Below are positions 1-8,245 of a DNA stretch of 64,000 nt, one piece after another (position 1 is the stretch's first letter; every line of letters begins with the position of its first letter). The notes below the pieces were generated by a model. The model searched no databases, was not told the origin of the DNA, and was given only the letters and a program-made list of their open reading frames with translations. Origin of the DNA: Pontiella desulfatans (GTDB lineage Bacteria; Verrucomicrobiota; Kiritimatiellia; Kiritimatiellales; Pontiellaceae); the NCBI RefSeq assembly GCF_900890425.1, contig NZ_CAAHFG010000002.1:620001-684000 (forward strand), written 5' to 3'. Made by a program: the position numbers and the translations under genes.

Positions 1-1
1 C

Positions 2-2152
2 GAGGATGTCTGTTTGACCTCCCGGCTGGGTACTGCCTTTGTCCGGGGCATTCAGGGCAACGACGACCGGTATCTTAAGGCTGTGGCGACGCCGAAGCAT
101 TTTGCCGTGCACAGCGGTCCCGAGGGCGGCCGGTTCAGCTTCGATTCCGTGGTCTCTGATCGCGACATGTGGGAAGAGGAACTCAGCGTGTTTGAGTTTG
201 TTGTCCGGGATAGTAACCCTGCCGGAATGATGACGGCGTATAATGCGATTAACGGCACCGCCTGCTGTGCAAACCGCTGGCTGATGACCGATCTGCTTCG
301 CGACGAGTGGGGGTTTGACGGGGCCATTGTCGGCGATGTCGACAATGTGGCCAACCTGGCCGACCATATGAAGGTGGCTGCCGACCATGCCGAGGGCAGT
401 GCCCTGGCGATTCTCGCGGGGCAGGATCTGTGCAGCGGCTGGGCGTTTGAGCATCTTGGAGAAGCGGTGGAGCAGGGACTGATCAGCGAGAATGATCTGG
501 ACGAGGCCCTGGTTCGTAACCTGTCGGTGCGCTTCCGGCTCGGGCAGTTTGATCCGCCGGAAACGGTTGCCTATAGTTCGATTCCTGCCTCCGAGGTGGC
601 CACGCCGGCAAATGACCAACTGGCGCTCGAAGCCGCGCGGCAGTCGACTGTACTGATGAAAAACGACGGGGTGCTTCCGCTGGATCCCTCAACGCTTAAT
701 AAGGTGGTGGTGCTGGGGCCGACGGCGGACAGTCGGGCCGCTTTGCTGGGCAACTATTTTGGCGTTCCGGATCAGCCGGTGAATCTGCTGGAGGGACTGA
801 GGAAAAAGTTTGAACCTGCGGGTGTCGAGGTGTGCCATTACCGAGCCGTTCCGCTCGTTAAGGGGCTGGAAAAAAGCGGGCAGTCATTTGAGTCCGCCTC
901 GTGTGTTTTTGCTGATGAGGAGGGTGTGCAACCAGGATTGGTTGCTGAAGTTTTTGACAATCCGGATTTTGACGGGGAACCCGCCCAAACGCAATGCGGG
1001 TTGGAACTTTTCTGGAATATCTACCAGCCGATACCACCGATTCCGGCTGATGATGCATCGATCCGTTGGAAGGGTTGCATCACTCCCATCGCCTCCGGGG
1101 AATACACCTTTTCCATCGAACGTATCGGAGGTTTCCGCCTGACCGTGGGCGATGAGGTGTTGCTGGACGAACTGTATGTCAATGATGCCGGCGAGCGGCG
1201 GGCACGGACTGTTTCGACGGAACTGGTCGCCGGCCAGACGGTTCCGGTTTTGATTGAATACCGCCAGACCTGCGGGGAAGGGCTGGTCTCCATGTGGTGG
1301 CAGACGCCGCTCGACCCGGAAGACTCCCTGCCGGCGGCGCTGGATTCGGCGAAAGATGCCGACCACATTATACTTTGTCTTGGACTGACCCCCGAGGTGG
1401 AAGGCGAGGAAATGCCGGTTAATTTTGAGGGCTTTGCGGCGGGAGACCGTACCACCATTCAGCTGCCGGCTTCGCAGCGCGAACTGCTCGATGAAGTTTC
1501 CAAACTTGGGAAACCGTTTACCGTGGTGCTGACGACCGGCAGTGCGGTCGCCTTTGATACGGACAGTCCCGATGCGATTCTCTGCGCCTGGTATTATGGC
1601 CAGCGCGGCGGCGATGCGGTGGCCGAAATCCTGACGGGCAAGGTCAATCCCTCCGGTCGCCTGCCGGTCACCTTCTATCGTTCGGATGATGATCTGCCTT
1701 CGTTCGAGGACTATTCCATGGATGGCCGTACCTATAAATATTTCCAGGGCGATCCACTGTTCGCGTTCGGCCATGGGCTGAGTTATACGAACTTTGAATA
1801 CGGTGAGCCGCATCTTCTGACGGATAAACCGGTCGCCGGGGACGAGGTTATCCTGGTTGTTCCTGTAACCAATGCCGGTTCCCGCGATGGGGCCGAAGTG
1901 GTGCAGGTATATGCCGGCAATCCGCAGGCCGATTCAGGGCGGCCGCTCCGCCAATTGATCGGATTTTCACGGCAGGTAATTCCCGCCGGAAAAACGGTCG
2001 AAGTTAACGTGCCGCTCGATACGCGCATCCTGCGCCGCCGTGATGAGTCCTCCGAAGGGTTTGTGTTTGATGCCCCAACCTGGCTGCTTGAAGTCGGGGC
2101 GGCATCCGATGATCGCCGGGTTTCCTGCGAAGTCTCTCTTTCAACCGATTGA
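2..2152 (+). CDS. GH3 family beta-glycosidase with PA14 insert (5' end outside window)
   Basis: Partial gene. The frame is open from base 2 and reads EDVCLTSRLG before the first internal TTG, so the true start lies upstream. Residues are counted from that TTG. The family hydrolyses terminal beta-linked sugars such as glucose or xylose. KHF at 28-30 and the segment DGAIVGDVD (102-110) fit the GH3 (alpha/beta)8 domain, with Asp108 the likely nucleophile. The second alpha/beta domain is interrupted by a PA14-like domain at about 305-435 (EVFDNPDFDGEP to SMWWQTP), which usually binds carbohydrate. A fibronectin-III-like domain closes the protein (about 600-712). Substrate cannot be told from sequence. 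It is followed by a sulfatase gene 20 bases downstream, so it probably shares an operon with the sulfatases. The signal peptide, if any, is outside the window. Confidence 0.93.
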   Translation, partial: EDVCLTSRLGTAFVRGIQGNDDRYLKAVATPKHFAVHSGPEGGRFSFDSVVSDRDMWEEELSVFEFVVRDSNPAGMMTAYNAINGTACCANRWLMTDLLRDEWGFDGAIVGDVDNVANLADHMKVAADHAEGSALAILAGQDLCSGWAFEHLGEAVEQGLISENDLDEALVRNLSVRFRLGQFDPPETVAYSSIPASEVATPANDQLALEAARQSTVLMKNDGVLPLDPSTLNKVVVLGPTADSRAALLGNYFGVPDQPVNLLEGLRKKFEPAGVEVCHYRAVPLVKGLEKSGQSFESASCVFADEEGVQPGLVAEVFDNPDFDGEPAQTQCGLELFWNIYQPIPPIPADDASIRWKGCITPIASGEYTFSIERIGGFRLTVGDEVLLDELYVNDAGERRARTVSTELVAGQTVPVLIEYRQTCGEGLVSMWWQTPLDPEDSLPAALDSAKDADHIILCLGLTPEVEGEEMPVNFEGFAAGDRTTIQLPASQRELLDEVSKLGKPFTVVLTTGSAVAFDTDSPDAILCAWYYGQRGGDAVAEILTGKVNPSGRLPVTFYRSDDDLPSFEDYSMDGRTYKYFQGDPLFAFGHGLSYTNFEYGEPHLLTDKPVAGDEVILVVPVTNAGSRDGAEVVQVYAGNPQADSGRPLRQLIGFSRQVIPAGKTVEVNVPLDTRILRRRDESSEGFVFDAPTWLLEVGAASDDRRVSCEVSLSTD

Positions 2153-2172
2153 TTATATTAAGGAGTAGGATT

Positions 2173-3546
2173 ATGAAAGAACTAGGTAAAGCAGTTGCAG
2201 TCTGTTTGCTGCTTGCAGGTCTCTGCGGGGCACGGTCGGTTTCGGGGGAGTCAAACGGGAAGCGTCCGCCGAATGTGATTTTGGTGATGGCCGACGATCT
2301 GGGCTACGAATGCATCGGAGCCTACGGGGGAACCTCGTATAAAACCCCGCATATCGACCGCCTGGCCGAAACCGGCATTCGTTTTGACCATGCGCATGCC
2401 CAGCCGATCTGCACGCCGTCGCGAGTACAGATCATGACCGGGAAGTACAATGTGCGCAACTATGTGAAATTTGCGCATCTGGATCCGAAGGAAACCAGCT
2501 TCGGGAACCTGTTCAGGGATGCCGGATACAAAACCTGTATGGTGGGGAAGTGGCAACTGGGCGGGGGATATGATGCGCCGGGGAATTTTGGTTTCGACAA
2601 CTATTGCATGTGGCGACTGATTAATAATGGGAACATCAGCCGATATCCCAACCCCGGGATTGCAATGGACGGCAAGTTTGTCAGCCACGAAAACGGCGAA
2701 TACGGGCCGGATGTCCTGTTCGACTATGCATCCGGCTTTATCGAAAAGAACAGGGATGAACCCTTTTTTCTATACTACTCGATGCTGCTGGTACACAACC
2801 CGTTTGAACCCACGCCGCAATCCGATCAGTGGAACCCTGAGGCCCGTGGATTGGATAACATTAAAGGCTCGGATTTTAACGACATCACTCATTTCCCGGA
2901 CATGATGGAATACATGGACAAGGAAATCGGCAAGCTGATTGCCAAGCTTGAAGACCTGGGGGTACGGGAAAATACAGTTGTGATCTTTACCGGCGACAAC
3001 GGAACCACCCAAGGCGTTACATCCAAAGTGAACGGCAAGGCGGTTCGTGGCGGGAAGGGGTTGCCAACGGATGCCGGAACCCATGTCCCGCTGATCGCAA
3101 ACTGCCCCGGCCTTATTCCGGAAGGGCAGGCATCTGCCGATCTGGTTGATTTCAGCGACATCCTTCCAACGCTTTGTGATATAGGTGGGGTGCCGGTTCC
3201 GGCATCGTTGTCGTCCTCGATTGATGGGCGTAGCTTTTGGCCTCAAATGCAGGGGCTGGCGGGAAGTCCGCGCGACTGGACCTACGGTTGGTACCAACGC
3301 CGGACAGACCGGAATGAGATCTGGGAATTTGTACGCGATAAACGCTATAAACTATATCTGGACGGCAATTTTTATGATCTCGAAAACGATATTCTTGAGC
3401 TGGAGCCATTGGAGTCCACGTCGCTGACGGATGGGCAAAAAGCTGTTCGGGATCAGTTCCAGCAGGTGCTCGATCGCTATGCCTCGCTGCGTCCGGACGA
3501 GCTTCGCTCCCCGAATAAAAGACCCGGATTCCATCGGAAAAAATGA
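2173..3546 (+). CDS. Secreted S1 family sulfatase (CTPSR)
   Basis: Formylglycine-dependent arylsulfatase-type enzyme, 457 aa, predicted to remove sulfate esters from a polysaccharide outside the cytoplasm. The start is the ATG at 2173 because AGGAG lies at 2161-2165. An upstream TTG in frame lacks such a site. An N-terminal signal peptide is visible (VCLLLAGLCG core). Metal-binding Asp41-Asp42 sit in MADDLGY. Cys80 of C-T-P-S-R is the residue converted to formylglycine, followed by the expected MTGKY. The GDNGTT segment supplies further active-site residues. The stop overlaps the next sulfatase's start (ATGA), so the two are translationally coupled. The maturation enzyme (FGE or anSME) is not in the window. 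Confidence 0.95.
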   Translation: MKELGKAVAVCLLLAGLCGARSVSGESNGKRPPNVILVMADDLGYECIGAYGGTSYKTPHIDRLAETGIRFDHAHAQPICTPSRVQIMTGKYNVRNYVKFAHLDPKETSFGNLFRDAGYKTCMVGKWQLGGGYDAPGNFGFDNYCMWRLINNGNISRYPNPGIAMDGKFVSHENGEYGPDVLFDYASGFIEKNRDEPFFLYYSMLLVHNPFEPTPQSDQWNPEARGLDNIKGSDFNDITHFPDMMEYMDKEIGKLIAKLEDLGVRENTVVIFTGDNGTTQGVTSKVNGKAVRGGKGLPTDAGTHVPLIANCPGLIPEGQASADLVDFSDILPTLCDIGGVPVPASLSSSIDGRSFWPQMQGLAGSPRDWTYGWYQRRTDRNEIWEFVRDKRYKLYLDGNFYDLENDILELEPLESTSLTDGQKAVRDQFQQVLDRYASLRPDELRSPNKRPGFHRKK

Positions 3547-4997
3547 TGAATCGAACGGTCGTTAAACTTTTTTTTCTCATCGGAATTCTTTCCGGAACAG
3601 CCCTGGCCGAATGGGCTGCGGAAAAGCCGAACTTCGTTTTCTTCCTGGGCGACGACCAGTTGATTTATGACTATGGTTGCTATGGCCTGCCGCTGGATCT
3701 CACGCCCGTAACCGACGCACTGGCAAAAGAGGGGATGGTGTTCGATCAGATGTTTACGGCGCAGGCCATCTGCGCCCCGAGCCGTTCGGTTCTGTTTACG
3801 GGTCAGTATCCCATACGCAACGGGTGCTTTATGAACCATACCGCAGTGCGGGACGAAACCAAGACCGTCTACGATGCCCTGAAGCCGCTGGGCTACAGTG
3901 TGGCACTGGCGGGGAAAGTTCACGTGAAACCGTCATCGGTATTCCGGTGGGATACGTATATCGGCTCGAACAGGCATGAACCGTTGGCTCTTGATAAAAT
4001 CGACGACTATTTATCGACGGTGAAGGGGCAGCCTTTCTGCCTTTTCATTACCTCCAGTTTCCCGCACGGACCCTATCCGAAAAACCCGAAATTTCCGGGA
4101 GAAAAGACGGTGGCTCATCCATACATGAACTCCAGCCAGACCAAGCAGCTTCCTGGATATTACGACAATATCGAAATCAAGGAGAACGAGCTCGCCCGCG
4201 TGCTCGAAATGCTGGAAAAGCATGGCTTGGAAAAAGACACGGTATTCGTATATTCATCCGATCACGGCAACGGAAGCGATGCAAAGTTCACGGTATACGA
4301 CCGGGGGCTGAACGTGCCGTTCATTGTCCGGTGGCCCGGCAAGGTGAAGCCCGGTCGGACCGATGCGCTGACCAGCTATGTCGACATCCTGCCCACGTTT
4401 GTGGAACTTGCCGGCGGACAACCGCCGGAGGATGCCGATGGAAAAAGTTTTTGTTCGGTGTTGATGGGCGATGCCTCGGAGCACCATGAAACCGTTTTCG
4501 GACTGATGACGCAGCAAGGCGTTTGGGATGCTCACATTTTTCCGAGGCGGTCGGCGCGCGGGAAGCGCTATCACTACATTCACAACTTTAATGCGCTGGA
4601 GCGCATACGGCTTGATGAGCAAGCCGGGCTGACGATTGACCCGTTCCGTTTGTTGGGGGCTCAAAAGCATCCAGCTACGCCGGAAGAGGAGTTGTATGAT
4701 ACTCAGGCAGACCCCTTCGAATTGGTAAATTTGGCCGACGAGCCGGGATTCAAACAGGTTAAAGCCGAGTTGAAAAAAGAACTCTTCGCCTGGATGAAGG
4801 AGCAAAACGATTTTTTGACCGAAGGCGGCTCAATTCCCTATTTGAAATCCAGCCACCCGTTGGATCAGGACAGTGGTGATATTAAATCTTCTATGGCGCA
4901 TATCTATGACTGTCCAGAGGAATTGGAGGGTGCCATTGCGGAGTATCAGGATCCGCATGTGCTGACGGCTCCCGAAAAACTGAAGCAAATATATTGA
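3543..4997 (+). CDS. Secreted S1 family sulfatase (CAPSR)
   Basis: Second sulfatase of the GH3 cluster, 484 aa. Translation starts in the ATGA overlap with the preceding gene; a second ATG at 3546 is possible. Signal peptide at 1-22 (FFLIGILSGTALA). Cys77 in C-A-P-S-R is the formylglycine site, followed by FTGQYPIRNG. GDDQ at about 36-39 and SSDHGN in the middle supply metal ligands. It differs clearly from the first sulfatase, so the two probably attack different sulfate positions (inference). The gene ends about 240 bases before the next start, in a region with regulatory dyads, so it probably ends the upstream operon, though no terminator hairpin is obvious. Confidence 0.95.
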   Translation: MMNRTVVKLFFLIGILSGTALAEWAAEKPNFVFFLGDDQLIYDYGCYGLPLDLTPVTDALAKEGMVFDQMFTAQAICAPSRSVLFTGQYPIRNGCFMNHTAVRDETKTVYDALKPLGYSVALAGKVHVKPSSVFRWDTYIGSNRHEPLALDKIDDYLSTVKGQPFCLFITSSFPHGPYPKNPKFPGEKTVAHPYMNSSQTKQLPGYYDNIEIKENELARVLEMLEKHGLEKDTVFVYSSDHGNGSDAKFTVYDRGLNVPFIVRWPGKVKPGRTDALTSYVDILPTFVELAGGQPPEDADGKSFCSVLMGDASEHHETVFGLMTQQGVWDAHIFPRRSARGKRYHYIHNFNALERIRLDEQAGLTIDPFRLLGAQKHPATPEEELYDTQADPFELVNLADEPGFKQVKAELKKELFAWMKEQNDFLTEGGSIPYLKSSHPLDQDSGDIKSSMAHIYDCPEELEGAIAEYQDPHVLTAPEKLKQIY

Positions 4998-5081
4998 GGG
5001 AATATCGCGGGTTTTCCGTGTCCGAATTGCAGGATCATTAAAATAGTGAAATTCCCGGTTGACAGATCGGGTCAAGAGGCG

Positions 5082-5099
5082 TAGTAAAAATAGTTACTA
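5082..5099. promoter_or_regulatory. Putative LacI-type operator 1
   Basis: TAGTAA-AAATAG-TTACTA, a perfect 6-bp inverted repeat with a 6-bp spacer. It begins 17 bases after TTGACA (5059-5064), so it would cover the -10 region. It shares its last two bases with the next dyad. Repeated elsewhere in the locus, including directly before the lacI-type gene. Confidence 0.6.
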
Positions 5100-5115
5100 G
5101 TAAAAGATGTTACCA
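5098..5115. promoter_or_regulatory. Putative LacI-type operator 2
   Basis: TAGTAA-AAGATG-TTACCA, one mismatch between arms. It overlaps operator 1 by two bases, giving two dyads on one stretch, 16 bases centre to centre. Confidence 0.55.
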
Positions 5116-5178
5116 GGGTTTTGCCGGAGGGTGGGGCCGGGATTGGGAAATAGATGGTTTGACACGTAACCGTGGTTA

Positions 5179-5196
5179 TAGTAAATACTGTTACTC
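5179..5196. promoter_or_regulatory. Putative LacI-type operator 3
   Basis: TAGTAA-ATACTG-TTACTC, five of six arm positions paired. It follows TTGACA (5159-5164) by 14 bases and lies about 45 bases before the ATG at 5241, a standard repression position. Confidence 0.6.
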
Positions 5197-5240
5197 TGCA
5201 TTAAGTGGGGTGGCTTAATTCAACGCATAGGAGATGCATA

Positions 5241-8138
5241 ATGAAGAAGAGGCGATTCATAGCAACAGGTGTGATGCTCATATCGGGACTGGCCATGACG
5301 GCGAGTGCCGCTGTGATACTGGAGAACGACTTTGATACGGACACGACCGGCTTCACGCTGAGCGGAACCGATGCGACCCTTACCAATAACACGATAAGGC
5401 TCGACGATAATTCGATAACCGAGAACGCGCAAATGGTGTCCGACACCTTCAACCCGAATGCAGCGTCCAACGTGGTGGTGTCCTTCGATTACTATTCGAA
5501 CGCCCAGGGCGGTCAAAGCCATGCGTTTGAGCTGAGCGGTGATGGCAGCACCCAGGGCATCCTCCTGCACGTTGCCGGCGGTAGCAGTCAAATCCAAAAC
5601 CGGGAGTCGAGTGCATTTGTGAACCTTACACCGAACTTCACGATGCAGGCTGCCACCTGGTACAATTTTAAGTTCACCTTGCCGCCGGAAACTACGTCAG
5701 GCAAAACCTTCGACCTGCAGGTCACGCAGCAGGGGCAACCCGCCGGAAACATCCTGGATGTCACCGACCAGCCGTTCCGGAACGAGATCGGCACCTACGA
5801 TTTCACGAAATGGTTCTTCAATACAGCCGTTAGCGCGAGTGGTGGTGACTACATCATCGACAATGTGGTGATCTCGAATCAGTTTTTCGATGCGCCTCCT
5901 CCTCCCGATATCGATCCGGGCGATCTGGTGAAATACACCTTCAGTGCGTCCAACACGGTGGCGGATGCCACCGCGAGCAACGTTTCGGCAAGTGCTTTCA
6001 CTGCGGATTCGGGGTATGTCAATACGACGGTGGGAGGCGGAGCTTCCACCGGCGGCTTCCCGCTTTGGCAGACTTCTGCCGATCCCACAACGGCCAGCAT
6101 TACGCTTACGCCGGACGACGGCTATTCTCTGGGTTGCAGCGCCCTGCTGTTCGGGCTGAGGATGGACGGCACAGCGGGCGGCAGGCCTTACAAAGTCGAG
6201 TTGACCTCCAGCGCCACCGGCACCAACGTTCTATTCGAAGTGTACAACAAGGACTGGGCGACTGAAGATGGCATCACCAGTGGCGGGAATGTATGGGCTC
6301 TCGTCAACAACCAGTTCAAAGACATCACGGTTGACCTGACCCAGTGGCCCGAGCTGCTGACCAATTCAACGGTAACGTTTACCTGGGACTACTTTGAGAA
6401 GTATGCAGCGGCCAACGGCCAGTGGCGGATGGACGATATTTATGTGGAAGGATCGGCGTTCGAGTACACGGGCCCCGGCATTCTGGCTCCATACTCTACC
6501 AACATTACCTCCATCGTGGATGAGGATTTCAACGGCACGCCGGGAACCCTGCTCATCCTGGAGGAATTCGACACGCTTCCCACGAACAGCTGGACGTTTA
6601 ACGATAACGGCGCGGTCGCAACCAATACCGGACCCAATGCGGTCGACCCGTTCGGTACGCCGGGCGCCAGCCTGAACCTGGATATGACGGCCGCAGGCGT
6701 GCCAGACGCCAACGTTGATATCCAGCTTTCCGGCGACGACGCGGATCAGCCGCTGAAGATTGAATTCAGCTTCAATCCGGCGGACTTTTCGGCGGCGCAT
6801 GAATTTGCCCTGCGCAACAGCGGCGGAACTCCGGGCATCCAGATGGATCTGGCCAACTCAAGTGGTCAGGTTCGCTACCACAACGGAACCGCGATGACCC
6901 CCTTAGGCGTCACCCTTGACGAGGGCTCCTGGTACCAGTTCAAGATCGTGACTTCCCCCGAATCAAACGCGTCGGGCGACACCTTCGACCTGACCATCCT
7001 GAATACGAACAACGTCACGGTATTCAGCACCAACGGGCTGTCGTTCCGCAACGATCTTGCGGACTATGACCATGCGCGCTTCTATTTTAATACGGGTTCG
7101 CCGACGGATGACGGGCAGTTCTACATCGACAATGTCTATATCCGTGCCGTACCCGATGCCGAGACCGACAGTGGCGCGGTTTTTTCCTATGGTTCTGAGG
7201 TGACCGGTCCGGAATCTGCTTTCTTCCCGACCGTTGGTGGGGGTCTGAGTGCTGAACTCAAGAACAGTGAAATCAACTCCAACCCCGAGGTGGATGTCTT
7301 CTTCACGGTGGACGATCCCAATCGGCCGCTGCACATCGTGTTCGACTACCGTCCCGAAACCGCGGGAACCAAGAATTTCGGCTTCCGCCTGGTGGATAAT
7401 AACCAGCTCGATGACACGTCTTCCTTCGATACACAGGGCATGGATGGTATGCGCATGATGCAGGGAGCGACCGTGGGGCTTCAAAACAAGCCCACGCCTA
7501 CTGATTCATGGGTTCAGTTGGGCATTACGCCGGTTGAGGGCCAATGGCATACGGTTGAAATCATTGCCTCGCCGGAGAGTGCGGCCACCAAGACCTTTGA
7601 CATTACGGTATGGGATACGTCCGGTGCGGTGATCGGCAGCGCGACAAACCAGCCGTTCCGTTCGGACATCACCAACTACACGTCGTTCGGATTCTTCTTC
7701 AATCGCACGAAGGAGTCGTCTGACGATAAGGCGTTCTACATCGACAACCTGAAAATCGGAAATGGGATTTCTCAGCTCACGGCGTATGAGCAGTGGGCTG
7801 AAGACAATGGGTTGACCAGCGGAAACGATGATGAAACCGACAATCCTGATGGCGACGTGCTCAACAACAAGGGTGAGTATGTGTTCGGCGGAAGCCCGAC
7901 CAATGGTGCGGATGTAGGTGTTGGGCAGGAATTCGATGCTGGAGGCGCATATGTTTACACGGTGCGTAACGATACTGATCTAACGGTTCAGATCCTCACT
8001 CGCGCCAATCTGATGTTCGGCGAATGGGCCACCAATTCGGCCGCGGTGATCTCCGTGGATGACGGAGAGTTGGGCACCTACACCAATGCGGTAGGCATCG
8101 GAGGAAATCAGCTGTTCTACAAACTGCTTGTGGAATAG
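5241..8138 (+). CDS. Secreted multi-module putative carbohydrate-binding protein
   Basis: 965 aa, no catalytic domain recognised. The start is the ATG at 5241 behind AGGAGA; an in-frame upstream start at 5205 is in the operator region and unlikely. Signal peptide at 1-23 (LISGLAMTASA). The body is built from jelly-roll/LamG-like modules of about 190 residues. Module A begins near 25 (LENDFDTDTTGF to DYIIDNVVIS). A different module B spans about 225-415 (VKYTFSASN to RMDDIYVEG). Two more A-like modules follow, each ending in FYIDNv. The last 110 residues carry NPDGDVLNNKGEYVFGGSPTNG, a probable calcium-binding segment also found at the ends of the next two proteins. It is first in its operon and followed by a hairpin, so it may be the most abundant product. 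Role inferred: binding of the glycan substrate at the surface or outside the cell. Confidence 0.8.
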   Translation: MKKRRFIATGVMLISGLAMTASAAVILENDFDTDTTGFTLSGTDATLTNNTIRLDDNSITENAQMVSDTFNPNAASNVVVSFDYYSNAQGGQSHAFELSGDGSTQGILLHVAGGSSQIQNRESSAFVNLTPNFTMQAATWYNFKFTLPPETTSGKTFDLQVTQQGQPAGNILDVTDQPFRNEIGTYDFTKWFFNTAVSASGGDYIIDNVVISNQFFDAPPPPDIDPGDLVKYTFSASNTVADATASNVSASAFTADSGYVNTTVGGGASTGGFPLWQTSADPTTASITLTPDDGYSLGCSALLFGLRMDGTAGGRPYKVELTSSATGTNVLFEVYNKDWATEDGITSGGNVWALVNNQFKDITVDLTQWPELLTNSTVTFTWDYFEKYAAANGQWRMDDIYVEGSAFEYTGPGILAPYSTNITSIVDEDFNGTPGTLLILEEFDTLPTNSWTFNDNGAVATNTGPNAVDPFGTPGASLNLDMTAAGVPDANVDIQLSGDDADQPLKIEFSFNPADFSAAHEFALRNSGGTPGIQMDLANSSGQVRYHNGTAMTPLGVTLDEGSWYQFKIVTSPESNASGDTFDLTILNTNNVTVFSTNGLSFRNDLADYDHARFYFNTGSPTDDGQFYIDNVYIRAVPDAETDSGAVFSYGSEVTGPESAFFPTVGGGLSAELKNSEINSNPEVDVFFTVDDPNRPLHIVFDYRPETAGTKNFGFRLVDNNQLDDTSSFDTQGMDGMRMMQGATVGLQNKPTPTDSWVQLGITPVEGQWHTVEIIASPESAATKTFDITVWDTSGAVIGSATNQPFRSDITNYTSFGFFFNRTKESSDDKAFYIDNLKIGNGISQLTAYEQWAEDNGLTSGNDDETDNPDGDVLNNKGEYVFGGSPTNGADVGVGQEFDAGGAYVYTVRNDTDLTVQILTRANLMFGEWATNSAAVISVDDGELGTYTNAVGIGGNQLFYKLLVE

Positions 8139-8181
8139 AACGAGTGGCTGGGTTCACACACTAACAATATGAATGATGCGG

Positions 8182-8205
8182 CTGCCCCGGAGTTTTTCGG
8201 GGCAG
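8182..8205 (+). terminator. Intra-operon hairpin without T-tract
   Basis: CTGCCCCG and CGGGGCAG form an 8-bp perfect stem around an 8-base loop, 44 bases after the stop of the binding-module gene and 41 before the next start. The following bases are TCCCATTTG, so it is a poor intrinsic terminator. It more likely stabilises the upstream mRNA end or attenuates read-through. Confidence 0.5.
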
Positions 8206-8245
8206 TCCCATTTGTTGAAAACCTGCAAACTCATTAGGAAGCTTT

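Larger units (their letters stand above)
4998..5240. promoter_or_regulatory. Control region before the binding-module/beta-helix operon
   Basis: 243-base gap without a gene. It holds two TTGACA hexamers (5059-5064 and 5159-5164) and three copies of an 18-bp dyad TAGTAA-N6-TTACYM. In each case the dyad lies where a -10 element would be expected or just after it. AGGAGA at 5229-5234 is the ribosome binding site for the ATG at 5241. The arrangement suggests sigma70-type promoters blocked by a repressor. Promoter assignment is by eye. Confidence 0.6.

Noticed and set aside
884-1813. 309-codon minus-strand open frame inside the GH3 gene
   Set aside because: Antisense to a strongly conserved GH3/PA14 coding region, with no recognisable domain.
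8182-8205. Hairpin as a full operon terminator
   Set aside because: It has no T-tract and the downstream genes share modules and spacing with the upstream one, so I treat it as an internal hairpin.
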